A DNA stretch of 64,000 nucleotides, taken from NCBI GenBank assembly GCA_032052615.1, contig DAMBWF010000004.1, positions 1 through 64,000 of the forward strand. Reading direction: 5' to 3'. The translations under genes were made by a program, and so were the position numbers. The notes under the pieces were generated by a model, which was given only the letters and a program-made list of their open reading frames with translations, was not told where the DNA came from and did not search any database. This stretch comes from Pseudomonas_T sp032052615 (GTDB lineage: Bacteria; Pseudomonadota; Gammaproteobacteria; Pseudomonadales; Pseudomonadaceae). Below, piece by piece: positions 47,887-56,129 of the stretch (its first letter is position 1; each line of letters opens with the position of its first letter).

Positions 47887-48714
47887 ATGCCGACTCTCTG
47901 TTCCCTGCTCGCCGGCGCGAGCCTGCCGCAGTCGCCCACCGCGCGCCTGGACGCCGAGCTGTTGCTGGCGGCTGCCCTCGGCAAGCCGCGCAGCTACCTG
48001 CACACCTGGCCGGAGCGCATCGCCACCCGGGAGGTGGCGAGCGCCTTCGCCGAGTCCCTGGAACGTCGCCAGCGCGGCGAGCCGGTGGCCTACATCCTCG
48101 GCCGGCAAGGCTTCTGGAACCTGGACCTGGAAGTGGAACCCCACACCCTGATTCCCCGCGCCGACACCGAGCTGCTGGTGGAAGCCGCCCTGGCCCTCGG
48201 GCCGGCGGAGCCCGCGACGGTGCTCGACCTGGGCACCGGCAGCGGCGCCATCGCCCTCGCCCTGTCCCGCGAGCGGCCGGCCTGGCGGGTGGTCGGGGTC
48301 GACCGGGTGCCCGAGGCCGTGGCCCTGGCGGAGCGCAACCGCCAGCGCCTGGAGGTGGACAACGCCCGCTTCCTGGCCAGCCACTGGTTCGACGCCCTGG
48401 CCGGGGAGCGCTTCCACCTGGTCGTCAGCAATCCCCCCTACATCGCCGCCGAGGACCATCACCTGGAGGAGGGCGACGTGCGCTTCGAACCCCTCAGCGC
48501 CCTGGTGGCGGGGCCCGACGGCCTCGACGACATCCGTCGGATCATCGCCGACGCCCCGGCTCATCTGGAGGCGGGCGGCTGGCTGCTGCTGGAGCACGGC
48601 TTCGACCAAGGGCCGGCGGTGCGCCGCTTGCTGGAGGCGCGGGGCTTCGTCGCCGTGGCCAGCCAGCGCGACCTGGGCGGTCACGAACGCGTCAGCCTCG
48701 GCCAGTGGCGTTGA
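47887..48714 (+). CDS. prmC: Release factor glutamine N5-methyltransferase
   Basis: 275 aa SAM-dependent methyltransferase (HemK) that methylates the GGQ glutamine of release factors. The SAM motif is VLDLGTGSGAIALAL and the substrate-binding motif NPPY occurs in VVSNPPYIAAED. Follows prfA after one base, as in other gammaproteobacteria. Confidence 0.95.
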   Translation: MPTLCSLLAGASLPQSPTARLDAELLLAAALGKPRSYLHTWPERIATREVASAFAESLERRQRGEPVAYILGRQGFWNLDLEVEPHTLIPRADTELLVEAALALGPAEPATVLDLGTGSGAIALALSRERPAWRVVGVDRVPEAVALAERNRQRLEVDNARFLASHWFDALAGERFHLVVSNPPYIAAEDHHLEEGDVRFEPLSALVAGPDGLDDIRRIIADAPAHLEAGGWLLLEHGFDQGPAVRRLLEARGFVAVASQRDLGGHERVSLGQWR

Positions 48715-48722
48715 GCGCGGCG

Positions 48723-49478
48723 ATGCTCTCCGACGAGGAACTGCTGCGCTACAGCCGGCAGATCCTGTTGCCGCAGATCGACGTCGATGGCCAGGTGCGC
48801 CTGCGCGAAAGCCGCGCCCTGATCGTCGGGCTCGGCGGCCTGGGCTCGCCGGCGGCGCTCTACCTGGCCGCCGCCGGGGTCGGTGAACTGCACCTGGCGG
48901 ACTTCGACGAAGTCGACCTGAGCAACCTGCAACGCCAGGTGCTGCACGACAACGCCGACTTGGGCCGGCCCAAGGTGGACTCCGCCGCCGCGCGCTTGCG
49001 CGCCCTGGACCCGGCGTTGCGCCTGCGCCTGCATGGCGCCCTCGACGGCGATTCGCTGGCGGTGGCGGTCGGCGCGGTGGACGTGGTGCTGGATTGCTCG
49101 GACAACTTCGCCACCCGCGAGGCGATCAACGCCGCCTGCGTGAAGGCGCGGGTGCCCCTGGTGAGCGGCGCCGCGATCCGCCTGGAGGGGCAACTCGCCA
49201 CCTTCGACCCGCGTCGCGCCGACAGCCCCTGCTACCACTGCCTCTACGGTCACGGCGGCGACGACGCTCCCACCTGCAGCGAGGCCGGCGTGCTCGGCCC
49301 GCTGGTGGGCACGGTGGGCAGCCTGCAAGCCCTGGAGGCGCTGAAGCTGCTGGCCGGGTTCGGCGAGCCGCTGGTGGGCCGCCTGCTGCTGGTGGACGCC
49401 CTGGGCAGCCGCTTCCGGGAATTGAAGGTGCGCCGCGACCCGGGTTGCGCCGTCTGCGGAGGCGCGCGTGACCGCTGA
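48723..49478 (+). CDS. moeB: Molybdopterin-synthase adenylyltransferase (MoeB/ThiF family)
   Basis: 251 aa E1-like enzyme that adenylates the C-terminal Gly-Gly of the MoaD small subunit for molybdopterin synthesis. ATP-binding GLGGLGSPAALYLAAAGVG (residues about 37-55), DFDEVDLSNLQRQ, and zinc-binding Cys pairs CYHC and CAVC. The Cys in PTCSEAGVLGP is the likely catalytic or persulfide residue. GTG at 48705 or TTG at 48711 could also be starts; ATG 48723 matches the family. Overlaps murI by 11 bp. Confidence 0.92.
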   Translation: MLSDEELLRYSRQILLPQIDVDGQVRLRESRALIVGLGGLGSPAALYLAAAGVGELHLADFDEVDLSNLQRQVLHDNADLGRPKVDSAAARLRALDPALRLRLHGALDGDSLAVAVGAVDVVLDCSDNFATREAINAACVKARVPLVSGAAIRLEGQLATFDPRRADSPCYHCLYGHGGDDAPTCSEAGVLGPLVGTVGSLQALEALKLLAGFGEPLVGRLLLVDALGSRFRELKVRRDPGCAVCGGARDR

Positions 49479-50262
49479 AGCGCCGATCGGCGTGTTCGAC
49501 TCGGGGGTCGGTGGCCTGTCGGTGCTGGCCGAGATCCGCCGCGCGCTGCCCGCCGAGACCCTGTATTACGTCGCCGATTGCGGCCATATTCCCTATGGCG
49601 AGAAAAGCCCCGACTACATCCGCGCGCGCTGCCGGCATGTCGCGGCGTTCCTCCAGGCGCGGGGCGCGAAGGCGCTGGTGCTGGCCTGCAACACCGCCAC
49701 CGTGGCGGCCGTGGCCGACCTGCGCGATTGCTACCCCGACTGGCCCATCGTCGGCATGGAGCCGGCGGTCAAGCCGGCCGCCGCCGCCACTCGCAACGGC
49801 GTGGTGGGGGTGCTGGCCACCACCGGGACGTTGCAGAGCGCGCGCTTCGCCGCATTGCTGGACCAGTTCGCCCATGGCGTGCGGGTGGTCACCCAGCCCT
49901 GTCCCGGCCTGGTGGAGCAGGTGGAGCGGGGCGACCTGGACGGGCCGGCGACCCGCGCCCTGCTGGAGGGCTACCTGCGCCCCTTGCGGGAGGCCGGCTG
50001 CGACACCCTGATCCTGGGGTGCACCCACTATCCTTTTCTCAAGCCGCTGCTGGGCGAGCTGCTGCCGGCCGAGGTCCGCGTGGTGGATACCGGCGCGGCG
50101 GTGGCCCGCCGGCTGGCCGCGCTGCTCGACCAGCGCGGCTTGCGCGCGAACGGGCCGGCCGGCCCGACGCGCCTGTGGAGCAGTGGCGATCTTCCCGCTC
50201 TGAGAAACGTACTACCCCGATTGTGGGGCGAACCCGCGAGCCTGGAAGCGCTCGGGAACTGA
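49468..50262 (+). CDS. murI: Glutamate racemase
   Basis: 264 aa cofactor-independent racemase supplying D-glutamate for peptidoglycan. The two catalytic cysteines are visible in ACNTATV (about residue 72) and GCTHYPF (about residue 183), with DSGVGGLSV at the N-terminus. It begins with GTG 49468 inside the moeB 3' end. Last gene of the hemA operon. Confidence 0.95.
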   Translation: MTAEAPIGVFDSGVGGLSVLAEIRRALPAETLYYVADCGHIPYGEKSPDYIRARCRHVAAFLQARGAKALVLACNTATVAAVADLRDCYPDWPIVGMEPAVKPAAAATRNGVVGVLATTGTLQSARFAALLDQFAHGVRVVTQPCPGLVEQVERGDLDGPATRALLEGYLRPLREAGCDTLILGCTHYPFLKPLLGELLPAEVRVVDTGAAVARRLAALLDQRGLRANGPAGPTRLWSSGDLPALRNVLPRLWGEPASLEALGN

Positions 50263-50350
50263 GGGGGTAACTTCTCTGAACGGTTTCACGTATCGTGGGT
50301 CTTTGATGCAAGGTTTAGCCCAATACGAAACACACATAAGGATGCATACC

Positions 50351-50872
50351 ATGAAAAACGTTCTCTCTCTGGTCGTGGCGGCGCTGATCGCTTCGGGCAG
50401 CGCGCTCACCAGCCAGGCGGCTGAGCTGAGCGGGGCGGTCGGGGTGACCGGCCAGGGCGACATGACCTACCGCCTGGGCGCCGGTTTCGACTGGGACAAG
50501 CGCTGGATGGAGTCCTCCACCGGCCACCTGACCGGCTACTGGGACATGGGCTACACCTACTGGGAAGGCGGCGACCAGGCCGGCGGCGAACACTCCCTGT
50601 CGTTCTCCCCGGTGTTCGTCTACGAATTCGCCGGGCAGGACATCAAGCCCTTCATCGAAGCCGGTATCGGCGTTTCGGTGTTCTCCGCCACCCGCGTCGG
50701 CGACAAGAACCTGGGCTCCGCCTTCAACTTCGAAGACCGCATCGGCCTGGGCCTGAAGTTCGGCGACACCCAACGGGTCGGCCTGCGCGCCACCCACTAT
50801 TCCAACGCCGGGATCAAGGAACCCAACGACGGCATCGAGTCCTACGCGCTGTTCTACAGCCACTCGATCTGA
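50351..50872 (+). CDS. pagL: Lipid A 3-O-deacylase PagL
   Basis: 173 aa outer-membrane beta-barrel enzyme removing the 3-O-linked acyl chain from lipid A, which changes endotoxin recognition. Signal peptide cleaved near SQAA/E (residue 24). Catalytic residues His149, Ser151 and Glu163 (precursor numbering) in ATHYSNAGIKEPNDGIES correspond to the known His126/Ser128/Glu140 of the mature P. aeruginosa enzyme. AAGGA before ATG 50351. It follows murI, as in P. aeruginosa. Confidence 0.95.
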   Translation: MKNVLSLVVAALIASGSALTSQAAELSGAVGVTGQGDMTYRLGAGFDWDKRWMESSTGHLTGYWDMGYTYWEGGDQAGGEHSLSFSPVFVYEFAGQDIKPFIEAGIGVSVFSATRVGDKNLGSAFNFEDRIGLGLKFGDTQRVGLRATHYSNAGIKEPNDGIESYALFYSHSI

Positions 50873-50887
50873 TCGAACCGTCGAACG

Positions 50888-50914
50888 AAAAAGCCGGGCC
50901 ATGCCCGGCTTTTT
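50888..50914. terminator. Bidirectional rho-independent terminator
   Basis: AAAAAGCCGGGC-CAT-GCCCGGCTTTTT forms a perfect 12-bp stem (including the flanking A/T runs), serving pagL on the plus strand and the photolyase operon on the minus strand. Confidence 0.93.
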
Positions 50915-52347
50915 CATGCCGGCGCGCGAGCCTCGCCGCGTCGCGGCAGGTCGCGGAACGCCGCCAGCGCCCGGGCCCGGCTGGCCTTGAGGTCCACCAG
51001 CGGCTCGGGGTAGCCGGCGGCGCGGCGCTCGGCCGAAGTGGGCCAGTGCGGGTCGCGGCAGCCGGCCAGCTCCGGCAGCCAGGCGCGCAGGAAGCGCCCC
51101 TCGGGGTCGAAGCGGCGGGACTGGCTGACCGGGTTGAACACCCGGAAGTAGGGCACCGAGTCGGTGCCGGTGGATGCGCTCCACTGCCAACCGCCGTTGT
51201 TCGAGGCGAAATCGCCATCGATCAGGTGGCCCATGAAGTACCGCTCGCCCTCGCGCCAGTCGATCAGCAGGTTCTTGCTGAGGAACATCGCCGCGACCAT
51301 GCGCAGCCGGTTGTGCATCCAGCCAAGCGCCAGCATCTGGCGCATCGCCGCGTCCACCAGAGGAACGCCGGTGCGCCCTTCCTGCCAGGCCCGTAGGTCT
51401 TCCGGGGCCTGGCGCCAGCGCAGCGATTCGGTTTCCAGGCGGAACGCGCGCCCCTTCGAGACCCTCGGATAACCCACCAGGACATGGCGGTAGAACTCGC
51501 GCCAGAGCAACTCGTCGATCCAGGTCCGGGGCCCCTGGCCTCCGCTGTCCCATTCCCCCGCGTTGTGGGCCAGGGCGGCATGCAGGCATTGGCGCACCGA
51601 TAGCGCGCCCACCGCCAAGGGCGCGGAAAGCCGGCTGGTACCGTCCACGGCGGGCAGGTCGCGGGCCTCATGGTAGCGGGCCAGGTCCGACTCGGTGAAG
51701 ACCTTCAGGCGCGCCCGGGCCTCGGCCTCGCCGGCCGGCCATTGGACGCGCAAGGCATCGGCCGGCGCCGGGAACCCGGCCGGCAAGGCGGGAGGCGGGT
51801 CGCTGGGAATCGGCGGGCGCGGCTGGGCCTTCGGCACCGGCAGGCAGACCGGTGGCGCCGCTCGCAGGCGCTCCAGGCAGGCCCGGCGGAACTGCCCGAA
51901 CACTTGAAAATAGCCGCCCGAGCGGGTCAGCACGCTGCCGGGCGGCAGCAGGGCTTGGTCCAAGTGCGGACGCCAGGCAATTCCCGCCTCGTTCAGCGCG
52001 CTCGCCACGGCGCGGTCGCGCCGGGCTTCGTCGACGCCGTATTCCCCGTTGGCCTCCACCGCCGTCACCGCCCATTGGCGGCACACGGCCCGTAGCGCCG
52101 CCGGCGCCTCGGCCCAGGTCTCGGCATGACGCACCAGCAGCGGCACGCCCAGGCGCTCCAGGTCTTCGGCCAGGGCGGCCAGGGTCCGCAGGCGGTAGTC
52201 CACCTTGCACGGTGCCTCGCCGTGGGCGCGCCACTGGCCGGGAGTGAGCAGGAACAACGCCACCGCCGGCCCTTCGGCCACGGCCGCGTGCAGGGCGGGG
52301 TTGTCGGCGACCCGCAGGTCGTTGCGCAGCCAGACCAGGCGGGTCAT
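50914..52347 (-). CDS. phrB: Deoxyribodipyrimidine photolyase
   Basis: 477 aa light-dependent repair enzyme for cyclobutane pyrimidine dimers, carrying FAD and an antenna cofactor. N-terminal antenna domain starts MTRLVWLRNDLRVADNPAL. The FAD-binding C-terminal half contains WIDELLWREFYRHVL, RTGVPLVDAAMRQML, WMHNRLRM and TGTDSVPYFRVFNP. It overlaps the MerR gene by four bases and is the last gene of the minus-strand operon; likely light-induced. Confidence 0.95.
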   Translation of the reverse strand: MTRLVWLRNDLRVADNPALHAAVAEGPAVALFLLTPGQWRAHGEAPCKVDYRLRTLAALAEDLERLGVPLLVRHAETWAEAPAALRAVCRQWAVTAVEANGEYGVDEARRDRAVASALNEAGIAWRPHLDQALLPPGSVLTRSGGYFQVFGQFRRACLERLRAAPPVCLPVPKAQPRPPIPSDPPPALPAGFPAPADALRVQWPAGEAEARARLKVFTESDLARYHEARDLPAVDGTSRLSAPLAVGALSVRQCLHAALAHNAGEWDSGGQGPRTWIDELLWREFYRHVLVGYPRVSKGRAFRLETESLRWRQAPEDLRAWQEGRTGVPLVDAAMRQMLALGWMHNRLRMVAAMFLSKNLLIDWREGERYFMGHLIDGDFASNNGGWQWSASTGTDSVPYFRVFNPVSQSRRFDPEGRFLRAWLPELAGCRDPHWPTSAERRAAGYPEPLVDLKASRARALAAFRDLPRRGEARAPA

Positions 52348-53309
52348 GACGGGGCGCCTTGCGTATCCAGCGCGCCGGCCCGGTGCAGGTAGGCGAGGGC
52401 GGCGAGGGGGTCGTCGGCCAGGCCCAGGCCGTCGATATCGGCCAGCAGCTCGCGGTGGATGCGCGCCACCGGGCCGGCCAGCAGCACGGGGCATTCGGCC
52501 CAGGCGGCGAGGCGGACCAGGTGCCGGCGCAACCGCGCGCCTTCCAGCGCCTGGCTGGCGTAGAGCAGCATGGCTCGCGGGCGGATGCGCTCCATCGCCA
52601 GGGTCCATTCCTCGGCGGGTACCGGGCCGTCCAGCACCTGCACCGGACCGCCGACGCCGGCGGCCAGCCAGGCGCTGAGCCACAGGCCCGGGTCCCGCTC
52701 ATGCTCGTCGAGGTCCAGCAGCAGCAACGGGGCGCCCCCCTGGCGCTGGTTGTGATGATACAGGCGGGCCGCCAGCCGGCTCCGCAGCCAGCCGTGGAAG
52801 AATGTCCGCCGCAGGCGCGCGCCGAAACGATCCTCCCCGTGCCGCTCCAGGTCGGCCAGGAGCGGCAGCAGCAGGCGCTCGCAGAGGGTGGTGGCCGGGT
52901 ACAGGGCCTGGGCCTGGTTGAAGCGCTCGTCGAGGGTGCGTTCGGCCAGGGCCTCGACCGCCTCGGCCAGCGCCTGGCGCTGCGCCGCCCACGGGTCGTC
53001 CGGTGGCGCGACGCCCGCGTCCCCGGCCGTGGTCGGGCCGTTCAGCAGTCCCTTCACCTGGCCCACCGCCACGCCCCGGTCGAGCCAGGCGAGAATGGCG
53101 CGGATGCGCGCCACGTGATCCTGATCGTACAGGCGGTGCCCCTTGGGGGTGCGCTGGGGCACGATCAGGCCGTAGCGGCGCTCCCAGGCACGCAGGGTGA
53201 CCGGGTTGACCCCGGTGAGCCGGGCCACTTCGCGGATCGGCAGCCAGCCGTCGCGTTGGGCGGAAAGAGTGTCGTCGTCTTCGTGAGGGGCGTGCATGTC
53301 AGATGGCAT
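52344..53309 (-). CDS. MerR-family regulator, LitR/CarH-like (class II)
   Basis: 321 aa (or 317 from ATG 53297). N-terminal MerR HTH (REVARLTGVNPVTLRAWERRYG, residues about 26-47, in two shorter pieces). A helical linker and a C-terminal cobalamin-binding-like domain follow (LLLLDLDEHERDPGLWL, about 197-213). The typical B12-coordinating E-x-x-H/D-x-H-x-x-G set is not clearly present, so this resembles class II LitR (PplR) proteins of Pseudomonas, which rely on LOV photoreceptors rather than B12. Its operon partner is photolyase, the classical light-induced target. LitR identity is inference. Confidence 0.8.
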   Translation of the reverse strand: MPSDMHAPHEDDDTLSAQRDGWLPIREVARLTGVNPVTLRAWERRYGLIVPQRTPKGHRLYDQDHVARIRAILAWLDRGVAVGQVKGLLNGPTTAGDAGVAPPDDPWAAQRQALAEAVEALAERTLDERFNQAQALYPATTLCERLLLPLLADLERHGEDRFGARLRRTFFHGWLRSRLAARLYHHNQRQGGAPLLLLDLDEHERDPGLWLSAWLAAGVGGPVQVLDGPVPAEEWTLAMERIRPRAMLLYASQALEGARLRRHLVRLAAWAECPVLLAGPVARIHRELLADIDGLGLADDPLAALAYLHRAGALDTQGAPS

Positions 53310-54246
53310 TGCGCAGGCTGAGGGTCTCGGGGTGGGGTTGCAGGTAGACCTGACGCGCCACGTAGGCGTCCGGGTGCAGGCGGAAGTGATGCTTGAGCAG
53401 GGTCAGCGGTACCACCAGCGGCACCACGCCGTCGCGGTACTGGTCGATCAGCCGGCTCATCTCCTGGCGGTCCTCGGGGCCGAGGGCGCGCTTGAGGTAG
53501 CCGCTCAGGTGCTGCAGCACATTGCTATGGGTGCCGCGGGTCGCGCACTTGCCGAGGGCGGCCATCAGCCGGGAGAAGTACATCGGACCAACGTGCGCCG
53601 GGTCGTGGCGACCGATCTCCCCCAACAGGTGGCCGAGGGCCCGGTAAGCCGCCGGGTCGCTGGCCATCAGCAGATATTTGTGGCGGGCGTGGAAGTCCAG
53701 GATTGCCCGGCGGCTTAAGGGCTGGGCGCTGACCTCGCGCCAGTCGGCGTACACGTACACCCGGGTAATGAAGTTCTCCCGCAGCACCGGATCGTGCAGG
53801 CGGCCTTCCTCTTCCAGCGGCAGGTCGGGGTGGCGGGCGCGGAACGCCTGGGCGAACACGCCGCTGCCGCCGCCTTCGGCGGGATAGCCGTTGGCCTGGT
53901 AGACCTTGACCCGCGACAGGCCGCAGGACGGCGAGCGCTGCATGAAGATGAACCCGCAGAGGTCGTCCAGCTCCCGCGCCATGCGCTCGCCGTAGGCGCT
54001 CAGCGCCTCGGTGACATCCCGCTCGGGTTGACGGCTGCCCACCGCGCGCGGCGCCGCCGGATCGCCCACCAGGCGGATCGGCTGCCGGGGCGTGCCCAGC
54101 CCGATGGCGGTTTCCGGGCACACGGGCACGAAGTCCAGGTGCTCGCGAAGGCCCTCGCACAGCCGCGAGGCCTTATGTCCGCCGTTGTAGCGCACCGGCG
54201 CGCCCAGCAGGCAGGCGCTGATGCCGATCCGGGGTCTGCTGGCCAT
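53299..54246 (-). CDS. DUF523 and DUF1722 domain protein (YbgA-like)
   Basis: 315 aa fusion of an N-terminal DUF523 domain (conserved Cys in GISACLLGAPVRYNGGHK and CPE, CGFIFMQRSPSCG) and a C-terminal DUF1722/YbgA domain (about residues 195-310). The Cys residues of DUF523 could bind a metal or act as redox residues. The two-domain form is regularly found beside photolyase genes in Pseudomonas and E. coli (YbgA lies beside phr there), implying a role in UV/light response. First gene of the operon, overlapping merR by 11 bp. Confidence 0.9.
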   Translation of the reverse strand: MASRPRIGISACLLGAPVRYNGGHKASRLCEGLREHLDFVPVCPETAIGLGTPRQPIRLVGDPAAPRAVGSRQPERDVTEALSAYGERMARELDDLCGFIFMQRSPSCGLSRVKVYQANGYPAEGGGSGVFAQAFRARHPDLPLEEEGRLHDPVLRENFITRVYVYADWREVSAQPLSRRAILDFHARHKYLLMASDPAAYRALGHLLGEIGRHDPAHVGPMYFSRLMAALGKCATRGTHSNVLQHLSGYLKRALGPEDRQEMSRLIDQYRDGVVPLVVPLTLLKHHFRLHPDAYVARQVYLQPHPETLSLRNAI

Positions 54247-54272
54247 GGTCTGTCCTCGGTTCGTTTAAACTT

Positions 54273-54296
54273 GTACAAGGTCATTGATCACGTACA
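54273..54296 (-). promoter_or_regulatory. Direct GTACA repeat upstream of the light-response operon
   Basis: TGTACA and CGTACA half-sites occur on the plus strand, with GTACA starting at 54273 and 54292 (19-bp period), just upstream of the DUF523 gene. From memory, class II LitR of P. putida binds T(G/A)TACA-N12-TGTACA, an 18-bp period. One extra base and one mismatch, so similar but not identical. Confidence 0.5.
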
Positions 54297-54422
54297 ACTT
54301 TGTTGCATCATAGTCGCCGACCGCCCCAGGTCAATGCCCAGCACGGCGGCCATGGCCCAGGACCGACGAATACCCGCCCCCACGGGGCGTCACCGGCCCG
54401 TGATTCCCGCGCGCAATCCGGC

Positions 54423-54442
54423 TAAGCTCGCGGTTTTCCCCC
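54423..54442 (+). promoter_or_regulatory. TAAGCT leader element before the GIY-YIG gene
   Basis: TAAGCT-C-GCGGTTTTCCCC lies 27 bases before the GTG start. A nearly identical element precedes the next gene (54800-54818). It looks like a -10 hexamer with transcription start just before the ribosome-binding site. Confidence 0.35.
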
Positions 54443-54454
54443 AGGAGCCTTCGC

Positions 54455-54802
54455 GTGCCCGAGCAGGATGCGGCCTCCGCCGCGCCCAAGACCTGGTTCG
54501 TCTATTTGGTCCGCGCCGCCAACGGCGCGCTGTACTGCGGCATCAGCGACGACCCCGCGCGGCGCTTCGCCCAGCATCGCAGCGGGCGGGGCGCACGGTT
54601 TTTCCGTTCCAGCCCGGCCATGGCGCTGGTGCACGTCGAGGCCTGCGCGGACAAGGGCGCCGCGCTGCGCCGGGAGCGCGCGATCAAGCGCCTGGCCAAG
54701 GCGGCCAAGGAACGTCTGCTGGCAAGCACTGCCATCCAGCCCGTGGATGGGGCTCCATGCGCCCCGCCCGGGTCGATGGGCGCGCTGCCCGGCTCGGGGT
54801 AA
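54455..54802 (+). CDS. GIY-YIG nuclease domain protein (YhbQ/UPF0213 type)
   Basis: 115 aa. GIY-YIG fold with VYLVRAANGALYCGISDD (the two motifs, YLV and YCGIS, at about residues 17-32) and RRFAQHRSGRGARFF following. Conserved Arg and Glu (RRERAIK) complete the usual site. Related YhbQ proteins are structure-specific endonucleases. It begins with GTG after AGGAG. Slightly long C-terminal tail rich in Ala/Pro/Gly of no known role. Confidence 0.88.
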   Translation: MPEQDAASAAPKTWFVYLVRAANGALYCGISDDPARRFAQHRSGRGARFFRSSPAMALVHVEACADKGAALRRERAIKRLAKAAKERLLASTAIQPVDGAPCAPPGSMGALPGSG

Positions 54803-54818
54803 GCTGCGGTTTTCCCCG
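54800..54818 (+). promoter_or_regulatory. Second TAAGCT leader element, before the GST gene
   Basis: TAAGCT-GCGGTTTTCCCC overlaps the last bases of the GIY-YIG gene and is 28 bases upstream of ATG 54833, mirroring the element at 54423. Confidence 0.35.
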
Positions 54819-54832
54819 TGGCCGGAGGCCCC

Positions 54833-55768
54833 ATGCACGAGCTGATCCTGCACCACTACCCCACCTCGCCCTTCGCCGAGAAGGCCCGCCTGCTGCTGGG
54901 ATTCAAGGGCCTCGCCTGGCGCTCCGTGACCATTCCCGCGATGATGCCCAAGCCGGACCTGACCGCCCTGACCGGCGGCTACCGCAAGACCCCGGTCTTG
55001 CAGGTGGGCGCGGACATCTATTGCGATACCGCCCTGATCGCCCGACGCCTCGAGGCCCACAAGGCGATGCCGTCCCTTTATCCGGACGAGCAGGCCTTCG
55101 CCGTGCAAGCGTTCGCCCAGTGGGCCGACTCGACGATCTTCCTGTACGCGGTCAGCCTGGTGTTCCAGCCGGAATCGATGGCCGCGCGCTTCGCCCGCCT
55201 GCCGCCGGAGGCGGCGAAGGCGTTCATGGCGGACCGGAGCGCGTTGTTCAGCGGCGGCAGCGCCACGCGGATTCCCGCCGAGGTGGCCACGAGCCAGTGG
55301 CCGACCCTGATGGGGCGGCTGGCCCGGCAACTGGAGCGGCAGCGCGGAGACTTCCTGTTCGGCGCGCCGAGCCTCGCCGACTTCGCCCTGGCCCACAGCC
55401 TGTGGTTCCTCCGGGGCACGCCGGTCACCGCGCCGTGGGTCGAGGACTACCCGGCGGTGGCCGCCTGGCTCGACCGGGTGCTGGGCTTCGGCCATGGCAC
55501 CCACGCGCCGCTGAGCGCCGAGGACGCGCTGGCCATCGCCCGCGACGCGGAGCCGGCGCCCTTGCCGGAGCCGGACGGCGCGCCCCTGGATGGCCTGCGG
55601 ATCGGCCAGCGGGTGGCGGTCGCCGCCACCGACTACGGGGTCGACCCGGTGGAAGGCGAACTGGTCTTCGCCGGACTGGAGGAATGGGTGGTGCGCCGGG
55701 AGGACCCCCGCGCGGGGATCGTGCATGTACACATGCCGCGCCTGGGCTTTCGCCTCGAGGCGCGCTGA
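54833..55768 (+). CDS. Glutathione S-transferase family protein
   Basis: 311 aa. N-terminal thioredoxin-like domain starts LHHYPTSPFAEKARLLLGF, with the cis-Pro loop in RKTPVLQVG and glutathione-contact residues in IYCDTALIARRLE. A C-terminal helical domain follows. About 90 residues longer than a standard GST: the last part (about 225-311) ends in a beta-rich segment of unknown role. Substrate unknown. GGAGG precedes ATG 54833. Confidence 0.88.
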   Translation: MHELILHHYPTSPFAEKARLLLGFKGLAWRSVTIPAMMPKPDLTALTGGYRKTPVLQVGADIYCDTALIARRLEAHKAMPSLYPDEQAFAVQAFAQWADSTIFLYAVSLVFQPESMAARFARLPPEAAKAFMADRSALFSGGSATRIPAEVATSQWPTLMGRLARQLERQRGDFLFGAPSLADFALAHSLWFLRGTPVTAPWVEDYPAVAAWLDRVLGFGHGTHAPLSAEDALAIARDAEPAPLPEPDGAPLDGLRIGQRVAVAATDYGVDPVEGELVFAGLEEWVVRREDPRAGIVHVHMPRLGFRLEAR

Positions 55769-55792
55769 GCGGGTCGGGCCTGTCGCGTTCCG

Positions 55793-56128
55793 TCAGGGCG
55801 CGCGATAGGCCGCCAGCACCCCTTCGGGGTCGTAGCCGGCGATCACCGTGCCGCGCACCACCACCAGCGGCACGCCGCGCCCGCCCAAGGCCTGGAAGGC
55901 GCGGCGCCCCTCGGCGGAGCGCTCCACGTCCCATTCCCGGTAAGGGATGGCGTTCGCCTCGAAGAAGGCGCGGGTCTTGGCGCAGTAGCCGCACCAGGCG
56001 GTGGCGTAGAGGGTCACCGGCTCCGCGCCGGCGGGCGCCCGGGGCGGGTTCAGCCAGGCGTCCAGGCGTTCGCGATGTTGCCAGGCGAACAGGCCGGCGA
56101 GGGCGGCCAGCAGCAGGACGCGCTTCAT
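55793..56128 (-). CDS. Membrane-anchored glutaredoxin-like protein
   Basis: 111 aa. An N-terminal hydrophobic anchor of about 18 residues precedes a glutaredoxin fold with active-site CGYC in TAWCGYCAKTRAFF (about residues 46-49), the GVPLV cis-Pro loop and GYD motif. It is likely exposed to the periplasm or cytoplasmic membrane face and reduces disulphides or mixed disulphides. It begins two bases before the ndpA stop codon on the same strand. Confidence 0.85.
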   Translation of the reverse strand: MKRVLLLAALAGLFAWQHRERLDAWLNPPRAPAGAEPVTLYATAWCGYCAKTRAFFEANAIPYREWDVERSAEGRRAFQALGGRGVPLVVVRGTVIAGYDPEGVLAAYRAP

Positions 56129-56129
56129 T

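Noticed and set aside
48705..48722. Longer moeB start at GTG 48705
   Set aside because: It overlaps the prmC stop and adds six residues not typical of the family; ATG 48723 gives the usual MLSDEELLRY start.
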